Source of the DNA: an uncultured Bacillota bacterium
GTDB lineage: Bacteria > Bacillota > Clostridia > Peptostreptococcales > Anaerovoracaceae
NCBI GenBank assembly: GCA_927441425.1
Contig: CAKMKG010000006.1
Location: forward strand, 1 to 64,000
Direction: 5' to 3'
DNA length: 64,000 nt
Shown here: positions 1 to 8,627 of the stretch, one piece after another
Numbering within the stretch: position 1 is the first letter of the stretch
Layout of the letters: each line of letters opens with the position of its first letter
The notes under the pieces: generated by a model
What the model saw: the letters and a program-made list of their open reading frames with translations, nothing else
The model's database searches: none
Told to the model about the DNA's origin: nothing
Program-made: the position numbers and the translations under genes

Positions 1-29
1 AATAACAAGCAAGGCAAGGAGAACATTGT

Positions 30-914
30 ATGATCAAAAGTATGACCGGCTTCGGCAGAAGCGAATATACAGACGGGAAACGGAGCATAATTGTAGAAAT
101 CAAGTCAGTCAATCATAGATACAGTGATATTACGATTAAGATGCCGAGACGTTATTCTTTTGCAGAGGATAGGCTGAAGGGTGCCGTAAAGGATATCGCC
201 AGAAGAGGAAAGATCGATGTATCCATCATGGTTGAAAATATCACCGAGGATGATACAAACGTCAGAGTGAATACCATGGTGGCCAGACAATATTATAACA
301 ACCTGAGGGAACTCCAGAAGGAGTTTGATGTCAGCGGTGACATCACACTTCAGTTTTTATCCACGCTTCCCGATGTGATGAAAGCGATTCCTGACGTTGA
401 GGATGAGGATGCGATTTATAAAAACCTTGAAATACCTGTCCGCGAAGCGGCGAAAAAACTGGATGAGATGAGAACCCTCGAAGGTGCAAAGCTTGCGGAA
501 GATATTATCAAAAGAGGAGATTATATCAGAAACAGAGTAAAAGAGATTGAAGTGAGATCCCCTGAAGTAACAAAGGCATATGCGGAGAAATTAAGGGACA
601 GAATCAAAGAGCTTATTGGTTCAAATGCAACCATTCCGGAAGATAGGATTCTTGTTGAAGCTGCAATTTTTGCTGATAAATGCAGCATAACAGAGGAGCT
701 TGTCCGTCTTGACAGTCATATTATCCAGTTAAATACAATTATCTCAAAAAGCAATCAGCCCGACGGCAAGAAGCTGGACTTCCTTGTGCAGGAAATGAAT
801 CGGGAGGCAAATACCATCGGCTCCAAAGCAAATGATATCGAGATTACAAATCAAGTTCTAGAAATTAAAAGCGAGATTGAAAAGATCAGAGAGCAGGTCC
901 AGAATATCGAATGA
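30..914 (+). CDS. yicC: YicC/YloC family endoribonuclease
   Basis: The 294-residue protein opens with the family's MIKSMTGFGR signature and ends with the conserved C-terminal domain (DUF1732), including the stretch around EMNREANTIGSKA near residue 255. YicC proteins are endoribonucleases that take part in RNA turnover; the E. coli member affects small RNA decay. An AAGGAG-type ribosome binding site precedes the ATG. In most Firmicutes yicC is followed by remA, gmk and rpoZ. Here gmk follows after a 126-bp gap with no remA between, which is unusual. Family assignment is firm; the cellular target is not known from sequence. Confidence 0.9.
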   Translation: MIKSMTGFGRSEYTDGKRSIIVEIKSVNHRYSDITIKMPRRYSFAEDRLKGAVKDIARRGKIDVSIMVENITEDDTNVRVNTMVARQYYNNLRELQKEFDVSGDITLQFLSTLPDVMKAIPDVEDEDAIYKNLEIPVREAAKKLDEMRTLEGAKLAEDIIKRGDYIRNRVKEIEVRSPEVTKAYAEKLRDRIKELIGSNATIPEDRILVEAAIFADKCSITEELVRLDSHIIQLNTIISKSNQPDGKKLDFLVQEMNREANTIGSKANDIEITNQVLEIKSEIEKIREQVQNIE

Positions 915-1040
915 TATGTTAGTAACCATAAAAAAACACACTGGTTCGCAGCTCTGCCGTAAAAAATTGTATTGTAATAAGCTGCATTTTATTGTATTCT
1001 ATATATTCACAGGATAGTGAAAAAAATGTGAGGAGTTACG

Positions 1041-1649
1041 ATGAGCAAGGGCCTATTATTCGTTGTTTCCGGACCATCGGGAGCAGGAAAAGGTACGATT
1101 TGTAAAAAATTGATTGAAAAAATCGATATAGACCTGTCTGTTTCCATGACAACCAGAAAACCGAGGCCGGGAGAAATAGACGGGAAAAATTACTATTTCG
1201 TTTCCGAAGAAAAATTTATTCAGACGATAAACAGCAACGGATTTCTTGAGTATGCAAAGGTTTATGGAAATTACTACGGAACCCCGAAGGAAGTTGTTTT
1301 AAAAAAGCTTGAACAAGACCGGGATATGGTTCTGGAAATTGATATTCAGGGAGCGCTGAAAATAAAGGAGTCTTACCCGAAGGGAATTTTTATTTTTATA
1401 CTGCCGCCCTCCATGTCGGAGCTGAGAAAGAGAATTACCGGAAGAGGCTCCGAAACAGAGGACGATATCAATTTGAGGCTGGGAGAAACCTTAAAGGAAG
1501 TATCCTATATCGACAAGTACGATTATTGTGTTGTAAACGGGGAAATTAACGAAGCTGTAAATCGAGTGGCTGCAATTACCAAAGCAGAACATTCCAGAGT
1601 CTCGGAAGATATTTATCAATTGATTGCAAAGTATAAGGAGGAGATTTAA
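1041..1649 (+). CDS. gmk: Guanylate kinase
   Basis: This 202-residue enzyme phosphorylates GMP (and dGMP) to GDP with ATP. The P-loop GPSGAGKGT lies at residues 10-18, followed by the SxTTRxPRxGE GMP-binding motif near residue 36 and the lid region containing RKRITGRG near residue 138. Length is typical. A GAGGAG site precedes the ATG. The stop codon is directly followed by the rpoZ start, so the two genes are co-transcribed and probably translationally coupled, as in most Firmicutes. Confidence 0.96.
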   Translation: MSKGLLFVVSGPSGAGKGTICKKLIEKIDIDLSVSMTTRKPRPGEIDGKNYYFVSEEKFIQTINSNGFLEYAKVYGNYYGTPKEVVLKKLEQDRDMVLEIDIQGALKIKESYPKGIFIFILPPSMSELRKRITGRGSETEDDINLRLGETLKEVSYIDKYDYCVVNGEINEAVNRVAAITKAEHSRVSEDIYQLIAKYKEEI

Positions 1650-1847
1650 ATGTTATATCCATCTATTAATTTGATCAGGGAAAAAGCAGACAGCAGATAC
1701 ACACTTGTAATATTAGCGGCGAAAAGGGCCAGAGATATTATCGATGGCAAACCGAAGCTGACGGAAGCAGATATTGAAAAACCGGTCTCCATAGCTGCCA
1801 ATGAAATCGCTGAGGATTTGATTACCTACCGCCGAGAAAATCAATAA
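1650..1847 (+). CDS. rpoZ: RNA polymerase omega subunit
   Basis: This 65-residue protein starts immediately after the gmk stop, with the ribosome binding site AAGGAGGAG inside the end of gmk. It has the omega core: SRYTLVILAAKRARDI near residue 15 and the KPVSIAANEIAEDLI segment near residue 43. Omega helps assemble and stabilise beta prime in RNA polymerase. It is followed by a strong hairpin terminator, so the yicC-side transcript ends here rather than running on into coaBC/priA as in many relatives. Confidence 0.93.
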   Translation: MLYPSINLIREKADSRYTLVILAAKRARDIIDGKPKLTEADIEKPVSIAANEIAEDLITYRRENQ

Positions 1848-1864
1848 TAATATTGAAGAATACA

Positions 1865-1890
1865 CCCGACAAGCGTCGGGTTTTTTTCTT
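1865..1890 (+). terminator. Rho-independent terminator after rpoZ
   Basis: A CCCGAC/GTCGGG stem with an AAGC loop is followed directly by seven T residues. It closes the gmk-rpoZ transcript. Confidence 0.9.
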
Positions 1891-1942
1891 GTCAAAAGGA
1901 ACTGTTTCCTAATCGCCGGTTACCCTTTTTTAATTTTACTAC

Positions 1943-1971
1943 TTTACAAATTTAGCACAGTAAAGTATAAT
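1943..1971 (+). promoter_or_regulatory. Sigma-A type promoter of the amino acid ABC transporter
   Basis: TTTACA and TATAAT are separated by exactly 17 bp and lie just upstream of the substrate-binding protein gene. No operator was recognised next to it. Confidence 0.75.
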
Positions 1972-2013
1972 AGCGATATCAGAATATATCACAAACAACG
2001 GAGGAGTATTAAA

Positions 2014-2865
2014 ATGTTTAAAAAAGTTAGTATATTACTGGTTCTCGTACTAATGATGAGTGTATTCGCTGTCGGCTGCGGCGGTGCAGCGGAAGAACCG
2101 ACGGCAGATGCCGACACATCCCTGACCGATCTTCAGGAAAAAGGAACCATGATCGTCGGAATTGACGACCAATTCCCGCCGATGGGCTTTGTAGGTGAAG
2201 ATGGTGAAATTACAGGATTCGATGTTGAGCTATCCAAATTAGTAGCTGAAAAGCTTGGCGTAGAAGCTGAGATTCAGCCCATTGACTGGTCCGCAAAGGA
2301 AATGGAACTCAACACCGGAAATATTGATATGATATGGAATGGTTATACCATTACAGCCGAAAGAATTGAACAGGTTGAATTTACAAAGCCTTATCTGAAC
2401 AACGAACAAGTTTTGGTTGTTGCAAATGATTCGGCATACCAGTCGAAAGCGGATCTGGAAGGTAAAATCGTTGGTGCCCAGGTTGAGAGTGCAGGGTTAG
2501 CGGCATTGAATGCAGATACAGATTTTGTCGGCACACTGGCAGAGGTGCCTGAATATGACGATTATATGATGGCTTTACTCGACTTAGGTTCTTCCAGATT
2601 GGATGGAATTGCGATCGATAAAATATATATTGCTTATATCATGTCCCAGGAACCTGGTAAATATAGAATGCTTGACGAAAGTCTTGCAGACGAGTATTAT
2701 GGGATTGGCTGTGCAGAAGGTGCAATTGCGCTGAGAGAAGCGATCGACATAGCACTGGATGAATTATATGAGGACGGAACCATTGAAGAACTGTCGATCA
2801 AGTGGTTTGGCAAAAACATCGTGATCCGTGACGTCGATCAGCTTACAGTTGACGACTTTGAATAA
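2014..2865 (+). CDS. Amino acid ABC transporter substrate-binding lipoprotein
   Basis: This 283-residue protein has an N-terminal lipoprotein signal with the modified Cys at residue 22 (FAVGC followed by GG), so it should be tethered outside the membrane. The mature part is an SBP_bac_3 periplasmic-binding fold typical of polar amino acid receptors: KGTMIVGIDDQFPPMGF near residue 43, the GFDVELSKLVAEKLG segment and a closing IKWFGKN-type segment near the end. Permease and ATPase genes follow. Ligand is unknown; glutamine, cystine or another polar amino acid are all possible. A terminator-like hairpin separates it from the permease, which would let the binding protein be made in excess. Confidence 0.9.
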   Translation: MFKKVSILLVLVLMMSVFAVGCGGAAEEPTADADTSLTDLQEKGTMIVGIDDQFPPMGFVGEDGEITGFDVELSKLVAEKLGVEAEIQPIDWSAKEMELNTGNIDMIWNGYTITAERIEQVEFTKPYLNNEQVLVVANDSAYQSKADLEGKIVGAQVESAGLAALNADTDFVGTLAEVPEYDDYMMALLDLGSSRLDGIAIDKIYIAYIMSQEPGKYRMLDESLADEYYGIGCAEGAIALREAIDIALDELYEDGTIEELSIKWFGKNIVIRDVDQLTVDDFE

Positions 2866-2882
2866 GCGTGCTCCTTAGATTA

Positions 2883-2925
2883 AATAAAGGATAGGGCTTC
2901 CGCTTCGGCGGGGGCTTTATTCTTT
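2883..2925 (+). terminator. Hairpin between binding-protein and permease genes
   Basis: A long hairpin is formed by AATAAAG/CTTTATT outer arms and an inner GC-rich CCGC-TTCG-GCGG stem loop, followed by a short T-rich stretch. It probably acts as a partial terminator or as a 3' end stabiliser for the binding-protein mRNA. Confidence 0.65.
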
Positions 2926-2965
2926 CTCTGAAGAGAGTTCTATAATAAAGAAAGGTGGGAAACCC

Positions 2966-3610
2966 TTGGCAGATCTCTTGAATATTAGCTTATATATTTT
3001 ACAGGGTGCAGTTATCTCAGTCAAAATATATGTGGTAACAATCATTTTTGCAATCCCCCTTGGAATGCTTTGTGCAATGGGGAAAATGACAAAAATTGCT
3101 CCATTGAAGTGGTTTCTGGAGATGTACACTTGGATATTTCGCGGAACGCCGCTCTTGCTGCAACTTTTCTTTACTTATTTTGGGCTCAAGATATTATTGG
3201 GAATCGAGCTCAGCAAGGAAATGGCTGCCTATCTGACTTTCATTATCAATTATGCAGCATATTTCACAGAAATTTTCCGCGCCGGTATTCAATCCATCGA
3301 CAAAGGACAATATGAAGCAGCAAAGGCATTGGGGATGAACTACGGGCAGACTATGAAGCGGATCATCATTCCTCAGGCCATCAAGGTAATCTTGCCACCG
3401 ACAGGGAATGAAGCAGTAACCTTGATCAAGGATACCGCCTTGTGTTCCGTCATCGCCTTGGCAGATATTTTAAGAAATGCAAAATCCGTAGTTTCGAGAA
3501 CTGCCAGTGTAGAAGGATATTTAGTGGCGGCGGCGTTATATTTGATCATGACCTTTGTAATCATCAAAGCGTTCAAGTATATCGAAAAACGGTTTGAATA
3601 CTATAATTAG
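2966..3610 (+). CDS. Amino acid ABC transporter permease
   Basis: This 214-residue membrane protein belongs to the HisM/GlnP permease group. It has about five hydrophobic segments and the EAA loop [22 protein letters not shown] near residue 113, which docks onto the ATPase. The start is TTG, chosen because AAAGGTGGG lies 6 bases upstream and the protein begins in the usual place for the family. Together with the neighbouring binding protein and ATPase it makes a complete importer with a homodimeric channel. Confidence 0.92.
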   Translation: MADLLNISLYILQGAVISVKIYVVTIIFAIPLGMLCAMGKMTKIAPLKWFLEMYTWIFRGTPLLLQLFFTYFGLKILLGIELSKEMAAYLTFIINYAAYFTEIFRAGIQSIDKGQYEAAKALGMNYGQTMKRIIIPQAIKVILPPTGNEAVTLIKDTALCSVIALADILRNAKSVVSRTASVEGYLVAAALYLIMTFVIIKAFKYIEKRFEYYN

Positions 3611-3621
3611 GAGGAGGGGAC

Positions 3622-4383
3622 ATGAACGAAATCATAAGAGTAGAAAACCTGCATAAGAGCTTTCATTCTCTGCATGTATTAAAAGGAATTAATTTCAAGG
3701 TTGCAAAAGGTGAAATCGTTTCCGTCATTGGTCCCTCCGGTTCCGGGAAAAGCACATTGCTACGATGCTTGAATCATCTTGAGGTTGCCGATAAGGGCAG
3801 TATTAGCTTCGAAGGGCAGTATATCGCCAAAGCGGACACCACGGGAAAAGCAGTTTATAAAAGCAACAAAGAAGTGCTTGCAATCTGTAGCAATCTTGGT
3901 ATGGTATTCCAGAACTTCAACCTATTCCCGCATAAATCGGTTGTGGAGAATATCATCGAAGCACCGATGATGGTAAAGGGAAAGTCAAAGGAAGCAGCCG
4001 GTAAAATAGCGGAAGAACTTTTAAATAAGGTGGGTCTGCTTGATAAAAGGGATGCGTATCCCAACCAGCTTTCCGGCGGGCAGAAGCAGAGGGTTGCTAT
4101 TGCACGAGCCTTGGCGATGGAACCAGAAATTATGCTCTTTGACGAGCCGACTTCTGCTTTGGATCCGGAGCTCATCGGAGAGGTGCTGCAAGTAATCAAG
4201 AAACTTGCGGAAGAACATATGACTATGATCATCGTCACCCATGAAATGAATTTTGCTCGTGAAATTTCGGATCGTATTATTTTCATGGACGACGGTCAGA
4301 TCGTGATTGATGGTGTGCCCGATGACATTTTCGTCAATCCCGATCATCCAAGGATCAAAACCTTCCTGAATAAAGTTTTATAA
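3622..4383 (+). CDS. Polar amino acid ABC transporter ATP-binding protein
   Basis: This 253-residue protein is a GlnQ/HisP-type ATPase. Visible motifs are Walker [10 protein letters not shown] near residue 38, the Q-loop [11 protein letters not shown], signature LSGGQKQR near residue 151, Walker [15 protein letters not shown] and the H-loop VTHEM. It powers uptake through the preceding permease. GGAGGAGGGG precedes the ATG, 11 bases after the permease stop. The helical insert around residues 70-85 is slightly longer than in E. coli GlnQ, as is common in this group. Confidence 0.94.
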   Translation: MNEIIRVENLHKSFHSLHVLKGINFKVAKGEIVSVIGPSGSGKSTLLRCLNHLEVADKGSISFEGQYIAKADTTGKAVYKSNKEVLAICSNLGMVFQNFNLFPHKSVVENIIEAPMMVKGKSKEAAGKIAEELLNKVGLLDKRDAYPNQLSGGQKQRVAIARALAMEPEIMLFDEPTSALDPELIGEVLQVIKKLAEEHMTMIIVTHEMNFAREISDRIIFMDDGQIVIDGVPDDIFVNPDHPRIKTFLNKVL

Positions 4384-4399
4384 TCGAATGGTTTTTATA

Positions 4400-4428
4400 T
4401 TGAATGATCTCGAGAAATTATATAGAAT
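4400..4428 (+). promoter_or_regulatory. Candidate promoter of tcdA leader
   Basis: TTGAAT and TAGAAT are separated by 17 bp. The predicted start near 4435 would place the structured leader at the 5' end of the tcdA transcript. Confidence 0.5.
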
Positions 4429-4454
4429 AAACACACCGAGTCGGTGTGTTATAA

Positions 4455-4538
4455 AAGCGCCGCGCCGTGGGTGTTTTCACGGGAAACCGTCCGAGCGAAA
4501 GTGAGCGGTTTCCAAGAGAATACCCCAGGCAGGCGCTT
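4455..4538 (+). ncRNA. Structured RNA leader of tcdA, class unknown
   Basis: Three nested helices can be drawn by hand. P1 pairs 4455-4461 with 4532-4538 (7 bp). P2 pairs 4469-4475 with 4519-4525 (7 bp, one G-U). P3 pairs 4482-4489 with 4506-4513 (8 bp) and is capped by an A/G-rich arm that can form tandem G-A pairs. Purine-rich and GC-rich internal loops separate the helices, as in ligand-binding RNAs. The tcdA ribosome binding site at 4583 lies 45 bases downstream. A short 7-bp hairpin (ACACACC/GGTGTGT, 4431-4449) lies just before it and may belong to the end of the ABC operon. I could not match it to a known riboswitch class. Confidence 0.5.
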
Positions 4539-4592
4539 AATTAATAAATGTGTAATCCGACAATTTATATTTGTAATTTTATGAGGTGTAAT

Positions 4593-5354
4593 ATGAAAAC
4601 CATTTTTGACAGAACGCGAATGCTTTTAGGCGCGGATACCATGAATTTAATTAAGCAAAAAAAAGTTATTGTTTTTGGTGTGGGTGGCGTCGGAGGGTTT
4701 GTAATTGAAGCCCTTGTACGTGCGGGGATTCATACGATTGCAATTGTGGATTATGATATTGTTGATATTACCAATATCAACAGACAAATCATAGCGCTCC
4801 ATAGTACCATAGGCAGAAAAAAGATTGAAGTCATGGAGGAAAGAATCAAGGATATCAATCCGGCAGCAGAGGTAAGAGGGTACGCGGAAAGGCTTACAGC
4901 TGAGAACATTGAGACCTTCCAACTGCAAGAATATGATTATATTGTGGATGCAATCGATGACGTTCCGGCAAAGCTGTTGCTGATTCAAACAACAAATCAA
5001 TTGAACATCCCCATTCTTTCTTCAATGGGTACAGGAAATAAGTTTGACCCGTCTCAGTTTCGAATCGATGATATCAAAAAGACAAATACCTGTCCGCTGG
5101 CTAAGGTGATCAGAAAAGAAACAGCGAAAATGGGAATCAAACGTCTCAAGGTTCTTTTTTCAGCGGAAGTGCCACATCGCGAAGAAATGCCCGATGACGG
5201 TCGCAATACACCTTCCAGCATCTCCTTTGTACCGGCCGCTGCAGGCTTGCTGATCGCATCTGAAGTGATCCGGGACTTACTCTTTACCGCTCCTGTTGAA
5301 AGAACACTTTTTGGTATTAAACTGCAGGGACAAAAAATGAAAGCGGATTATTAA
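4593..5354 (+). CDS. tcdA: tRNA threonylcarbamoyladenosine dehydratase (ThiF/MoeB/HesA family)
   Basis: This 253-residue E1-like enzyme should use ATP to cyclise t6A37 of tRNA to ct6A. It begins with the family's F-x-RTRMLLG segment, then the nucleotide-binding GVGGVGGF at about residue 31, the DITNINRQ segment that follows the first beta strands, and a late DxRNTPSSISFVPAAAGLL segment. The start was placed at this ATG because GAGGTG lies 4 bases upstream; a longer frame opening at 4548 lacks a binding site. The gene is preceded by a structured leader. Other ThiF-like activities cannot be excluded, but the RTRMLLG start and C-terminal region favour TcdA. Confidence 0.85.
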   Translation: MKTIFDRTRMLLGADTMNLIKQKKVIVFGVGGVGGFVIEALVRAGIHTIAIVDYDIVDITNINRQIIALHSTIGRKKIEVMEERIKDINPAAEVRGYAERLTAENIETFQLQEYDYIVDAIDDVPAKLLLIQTTNQLNIPILSSMGTGNKFDPSQFRIDDIKKTNTCPLAKVIRKETAKMGIKRLKVLFSAEVPHREEMPDDGRNTPSSISFVPAAAGLLIASEVIRDLLFTAPVERTLFGIKLQGQKMKADY

Positions 5355-5417
5355 ACCGGAATTGAGAAAATAGTTCCAATTTTGATGAAAAGAATTGCAA
5401 CATTTTTCAAAAAAACG

Positions 5418-5440
5418 CTCCCGTTATTAATAATGGGAGG
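5418..5440 (+). promoter_or_regulatory. Hairpin covering the LytTR gene ribosome binding site
   Basis: CTCCCGTT (5418-5425) can pair with AATGGGAG (5432-5439), leaving a 6-base loop. The right arm contains most of the GGGAGGTGG ribosome binding site of the LytTR gene, whose ATG is at 5448. There is no T tract, so occlusion of translation is more likely than termination. Confidence 0.5.
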
Positions 5441-5447
5441 TGGTTGA

Positions 5448-5801
5448 ATGAATTCTTTTGTAAACGAAGAAGAGAGTTTTATTCCTGTGATTACGAGAAA
5501 GGAAACGACCAGAGCGGATACGAGAGAAGTATTTTACATCGAAACTGAATTGAGAATTGTGAATATCTATGCGGAAAGCCGCGTATACCGGTTTTACGGA
5601 AAGCTGGATGAAGTTATGAAGTACCTAAATAGTAATTTCTATCGCTGTCATAAAAGCTGCGTCATTAATCTGGAAAAAATTGTACGGATGGAAGATGGTA
5701 CCTTTTTCTTTTCTGGGGGAATGACGCTCCGGGTGGGCCAAAACAGCTATAGACAGACCAGAAACCATTATATCAGGTTTTTAGAACAGAATGCGCGTTA
5801 A
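5448..5801 (+). CDS. Stand-alone LytTR DNA-binding regulator
   Basis: This 117-residue protein consists of little more than a LytTR domain (about residues 20-115): the FYIETELRIVNIYA strand, the GKLDEVMKYL helix, the FYRCHKSCVINLEKI segment that is diagnostic of LytTR, and a C-terminal YRQTRNHYIRFL helix. No receiver or membrane domain is present. LytTR proteins bind promoter DNA with their beta strands. Regulation by a partner protein or by its own abundance is possible. The ribosome binding site lies in a hairpin. Target genes cannot be told from the window. Confidence 0.85.
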   Translation: MNSFVNEEESFIPVITRKETTRADTREVFYIETELRIVNIYAESRVYRFYGKLDEVMKYLNSNFYRCHKSCVINLEKIVRMEDGTFFFSGGMTLRVGQNSYRQTRNHYIRFLEQNAR

Positions 5802-5827
5802 AAATAAGAGCATTCGTTAAATATTTC

Positions 5828-5856
5828 TTGATTTTCAAATGATAATAGTGTATATT
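5828..5856 (+). promoter_or_regulatory. Promoter upstream of rpsB
   Basis: TTGATT and TATATT lie 17 bp apart, about 130 bp before rpsB. The long untranslated leader may hold the S2 autoregulatory site, but no known structure was recognised. Confidence 0.6.
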
Positions 5857-5989
5857 GTTTTAGGATATGTCTCAAATTGGGATATGTTACTTATTAAAAT
5901 TCGCACATCGTGTTACGGAGAAATGGGTGCCTGAAAAGGATATTTTGATGGAAGGCGCGGTGGAGGAGAAAACCAGGAGGTAAAAAATT

Positions 5990-6742
5990 ATGGCAGTTAT
6001 TTCAATGAAACAGTTACTTGAAGCAGGGGTACATTTTGGCCACCAGACGAGAAGATGGAACCCTAAAATGGCTCCGTACATCTTTACAGAAAGAAACGGA
6101 ATCTATATCATTGACTTACAGAAAACAGTAAAGAAAATCGATGAAGCGTATGCTTTCATGAGAGAAGTTGCTACGACTGGCAGACCGGTTCTTTTCGTTG
6201 GAACCAAAAAGCAGGCACAGGCGGCCATTTCTGATGAAGCAAAGAGATGCGGCATGTATTTTGTAAATGAGAGATGGCTCGGCGGGATGCTGACAAACTA
6301 TAAGACCATTTCCGGTAGAATCAAGAGATTGAACGATATCAAGAAGATGGAAACAGACGGAACCTTCGATGCTTTGACAAAGAAGGAAGTAATCAAGTTA
6401 AGAGCAGAGCTCGAACGACTTGAAAAATTCTTAGGCGGAATCAAGGATATGAAGGGAATGCCTGCGGCATTATTCGTTGTTGATCCTAAAAAAGAAAGAA
6501 TTGCAATCAAAGAAGCAAGAATTCTGGGAATTCCAATCATCGGTATTGTTGATACAAACTGTGATCCGGATGACGTTGATTATATTATTCCTGCCAATGA
6601 CGATGCGATCAGAGCAGTGAAACTGATTGCAGGAAGAATGGCTGACGCGATTATCGAATCCAATCAGGGAGAAAGCTTTGCAGAAGCAGACGAAACCGCT
6701 GTGGAAGAGAAAGAAGAAGCTTTGGTTGTGGATGCGGAATAA
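5990..6742 (+). CDS. rpsB: 30S ribosomal protein S2
   Basis: This 250-residue ribosomal protein shows the S2 signatures [19 protein letters not shown] near the start, GTKKQAQ near residue 68, [15 protein letters not shown] near residue 88 and [20 protein letters not shown] near residue 185. The C-terminal 25 residues are acidic and variable. A CAGGAGG site precedes the ATG. It is followed by tsf, the order found in most bacteria. Confidence 0.98.
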   Translation: MAVISMKQLLEAGVHFGHQTRRWNPKMAPYIFTERNGIYIIDLQKTVKKIDEAYAFMREVATTGRPVLFVGTKKQAQAAISDEAKRCGMYFVNERWLGGMLTNYKTISGRIKRLNDIKKMETDGTFDALTKKEVIKLRAELERLEKFLGGIKDMKGMPAALFVVDPKKERIAIKEARILGIPIIGIVDTNCDPDDVDYIIPANDDAIRAVKLIAGRMADAIIESNQGESFAEADETAVEEKEEALVVDAE

Positions 6743-6826
6743 TTCCGTGCAATAAACAGCATGATATCATGTAGAGATGCAGAATAGTAAAAATACAAAT
6801 CATTTTGAAACGGAGGACCCACGATA

Positions 6827-7741
6827 ATGGAAGTAACCGCAAGTATGGTAAAAGAGCTGCGCGAAAGAACAGGCGCAGGTATGATGGACTGTAAAAAAGT
6901 GCTTGTTGAAACAAGTGGAGATATTGAAAAAGCAATCGAGCTCTTGAGAGAAAAGGGACTTGCAAAGGCTGCAAAAAAAGCCGGCAGAGTCGCTTCTCAG
7001 GGTTTGGTAAGACTTGCTTTTTCTGCAGATGGAACAAAAGCAGCAGCGATTGAAGTAAATTCCGAAACAGACTTCGTTGCAAAGAATGAAGAGTTCATTG
7101 AATTTGTAACATTATTGGCAGATAAGGCTTTGGAAGCAACCTCAGACGACTTAGAAGCCTTTATGGCCCTTCCTTATAAAGAAGAAGGAACCATACTGGA
7201 TGCATTAAACAATAAAATTGTAAAAATCGGCGAAAATATGAACGTAAGAAGATTTGCAAAATTCGAGACACCGGGGGTTGTGTATGTTGGTTATACACAC
7301 GGCAACGGAAAAATCGGTGTTGTTGTAGGATTTGAAACGGATGCTTCCTTTGAAGAAATCAGTGTAATGGGCAGAGACGTTGCGATGCAGGTTGCATCGA
7401 TGAATCCAAAATTCATTGATGAATCCGCCATCGATCCGGATTATATTGAAAGCGAAAAGAAAATTCTTGTTCAACAGGCATTAAATGAAGGCAAGCCGGC
7501 AGATATTGTTGAGAAAATGGTTACCGGCAGATTAAAGAAAGAGCTTAAGGAAACTTGCCTTATTGAGCAAAAATTCGTTAAGGACGGTGAACTCAGTGTT
7601 TGCCAGTATATCGACAACACCGCGAAGGCAATCGGAAAAGCTGCTAAGATAGTGGAAATGCTTCGATATGAAGTAGGCGAAGGCATCGAAAAGAAGGAAG
7701 AAAATTTTGCAGAAGAAGTTGCAAAACAGATGAACAACTAA
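6827..7741 (+). CDS. tsf: Elongation factor Ts
   Basis: EF-Ts exchanges GDP for GTP on EF-Tu. The 304-residue protein has the N-terminal UBA-like domain with VKELRERTGAGMMDCKKVL, the NSETDFVAKNEEF core motif near residue 80 and a full C-terminal dimerisation part ending in a polar tail. Spacing to rpsB is 84 bp with CGGAGG before the ATG. A perfect 11-bp inverted repeat follows the stop. Confidence 0.97.
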   Translation: MEVTASMVKELRERTGAGMMDCKKVLVETSGDIEKAIELLREKGLAKAAKKAGRVASQGLVRLAFSADGTKAAAIEVNSETDFVAKNEEFIEFVTLLADKALEATSDDLEAFMALPYKEEGTILDALNNKIVKIGENMNVRRFAKFETPGVVYVGYTHGNGKIGVVVGFETDASFEEISVMGRDVAMQVASMNPKFIDESAIDPDYIESEKKILVQQALNEGKPADIVEKMVTGRLKKELKETCLIEQKFVKDGELSVCQYIDNTAKAIGKAAKIVEMLRYEVGEGIEKKEENFAEEVAKQMNN

Positions 7742-7759
7742 ACAGAATATGATATAATT

Positions 7760-7786
7760 AAAGGACACTAAATATTAGTGTCCTTT
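7760..7786 (+). terminator. Hairpin after tsf
   Basis: An 11-bp perfect stem (AAAGGACACTA / TAGTGTCCTTT) with an AATAT loop. Only three T residues end the stem, so it may be a weak terminator or an RNA-stability element between tsf and pyrH. Downstream, TAACC (7790s) and GGTTA (7830s) could pair around a GGCG/CGCC helix to form a pyrH leader fold, but I could not confirm this. Confidence 0.45.
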
Positions 7787-7885
7787 AGATTAACCGTGGC
7801 GTCAACACAATGGGCGCCTGTAGTTTAAGGTTACGGAAAAAGGAATTGCCAACCCCAAAACCTGATTACGAGAAAGGACGCGATT

Positions 7886-8590
7886 ATGGAGCCAAAATAC
7901 AAGAGGGTCGTATTAAAAATTAGTGGAGAAGCGTTGGCCGGAGAAGCAAAATTTGGCTTGAATGAAGAAATGCTGAGCATGGTTGCAAAACAGGTCAAGG
8001 CTCTGGTTGAGCTAAATGTTCAGGTTGCTGTCGTCGTTGGTGGAGGAAATTTCTGGAGAGGGAGAACCAGCAAAAGCATGGATCGTGCTACTGCAGATTA
8101 CATGGGAATGCTGGCAACAGTGATCAACTCACTGGCACTTCAGGATGCATTCGAGGCGATTGATCTCCCGACGCGTGTGCAGACTGCCATTGAAATGAAA
8201 GAGGTCGCAGAACCTTACATTAGAAGGCGCGCTATGGCTCATCTTTCTAAAAATGTCGTTGTCATATTTGCGGCAGGTACCGGAAACCCATTTTTTTCAA
8301 CAGATACCACCGCTGCGTTAAGAGCTGCGGAGATCGAAGCAGATGTCATCTTGCTGGCAAAGAAAGTGGATGCGGTTTATTCGGAGGATCCTGAGCAAAA
8401 TCCCAATGCAATCCGCTATGAAGAGCTTACCCACAAAGATGTTTTGGAAAAGGGTCTTAAGGTAATGGATTCTACGGCAGCATCCCTGTGTATGGACAAT
8501 AACATTCCGATTCATGTATTTGGGCTCGCTGAGCCAAACAACGTAATAAAAGCGGTCTATGGTGAAAAAATAGGCACGATCATCAGGTGA
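7886..8590 (+). CDS. pyrH: UMP kinase
   Basis: This 234-residue amino acid kinase-family enzyme makes UDP from UMP. It has the KISGEALAG start, [12 protein letters not shown] near residue 49, the [16 protein letters not shown] stretch near residue 75, [19 protein letters not shown] near residue 132 and the [10 protein letters not shown] loop. Length is typical and an AAAGGA site is present. It sits between tsf and frr in the canonical order. Confidence 0.97.
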   Translation: MEPKYKRVVLKISGEALAGEAKFGLNEEMLSMVAKQVKALVELNVQVAVVVGGGNFWRGRTSKSMDRATADYMGMLATVINSLALQDAFEAIDLPTRVQTAIEMKEVAEPYIRRRAMAHLSKNVVVIFAAGTGNPFFSTDTTAALRAAEIEADVILLAKKVDAVYSEDPEQNPNAIRYEELTHKDVLEKGLKVMDSTAASLCMDNNIPIHVFGLAEPNNVIKAVYGEKIGTIIR

Positions 8591-8627
8591 AATCCAAAAA
8601 AATATTTTAATTGCGGAGGATGAAATT

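Noticed and set aside
3855-4286. 143-codon minus-strand frame inside the ABC ATPase gene
   Set aside because: Ser-rich antisense shadow of a conserved ATPase.
4455-4538. Assignment of the tcdA leader as a Moco/Tuco riboswitch
   Set aside because: Considered because TcdA is a MoeB/ThiF relative and because of the GCCGTG and CAGGCAGGCG segments, but I could not draw the full known secondary structure.
6651-7082. 143-codon minus-strand frame over the rpsB-tsf junction
   Set aside because: Leu/Phe-rich translation typical of an antisense shadow; it overlaps two certain genes and has no binding site.
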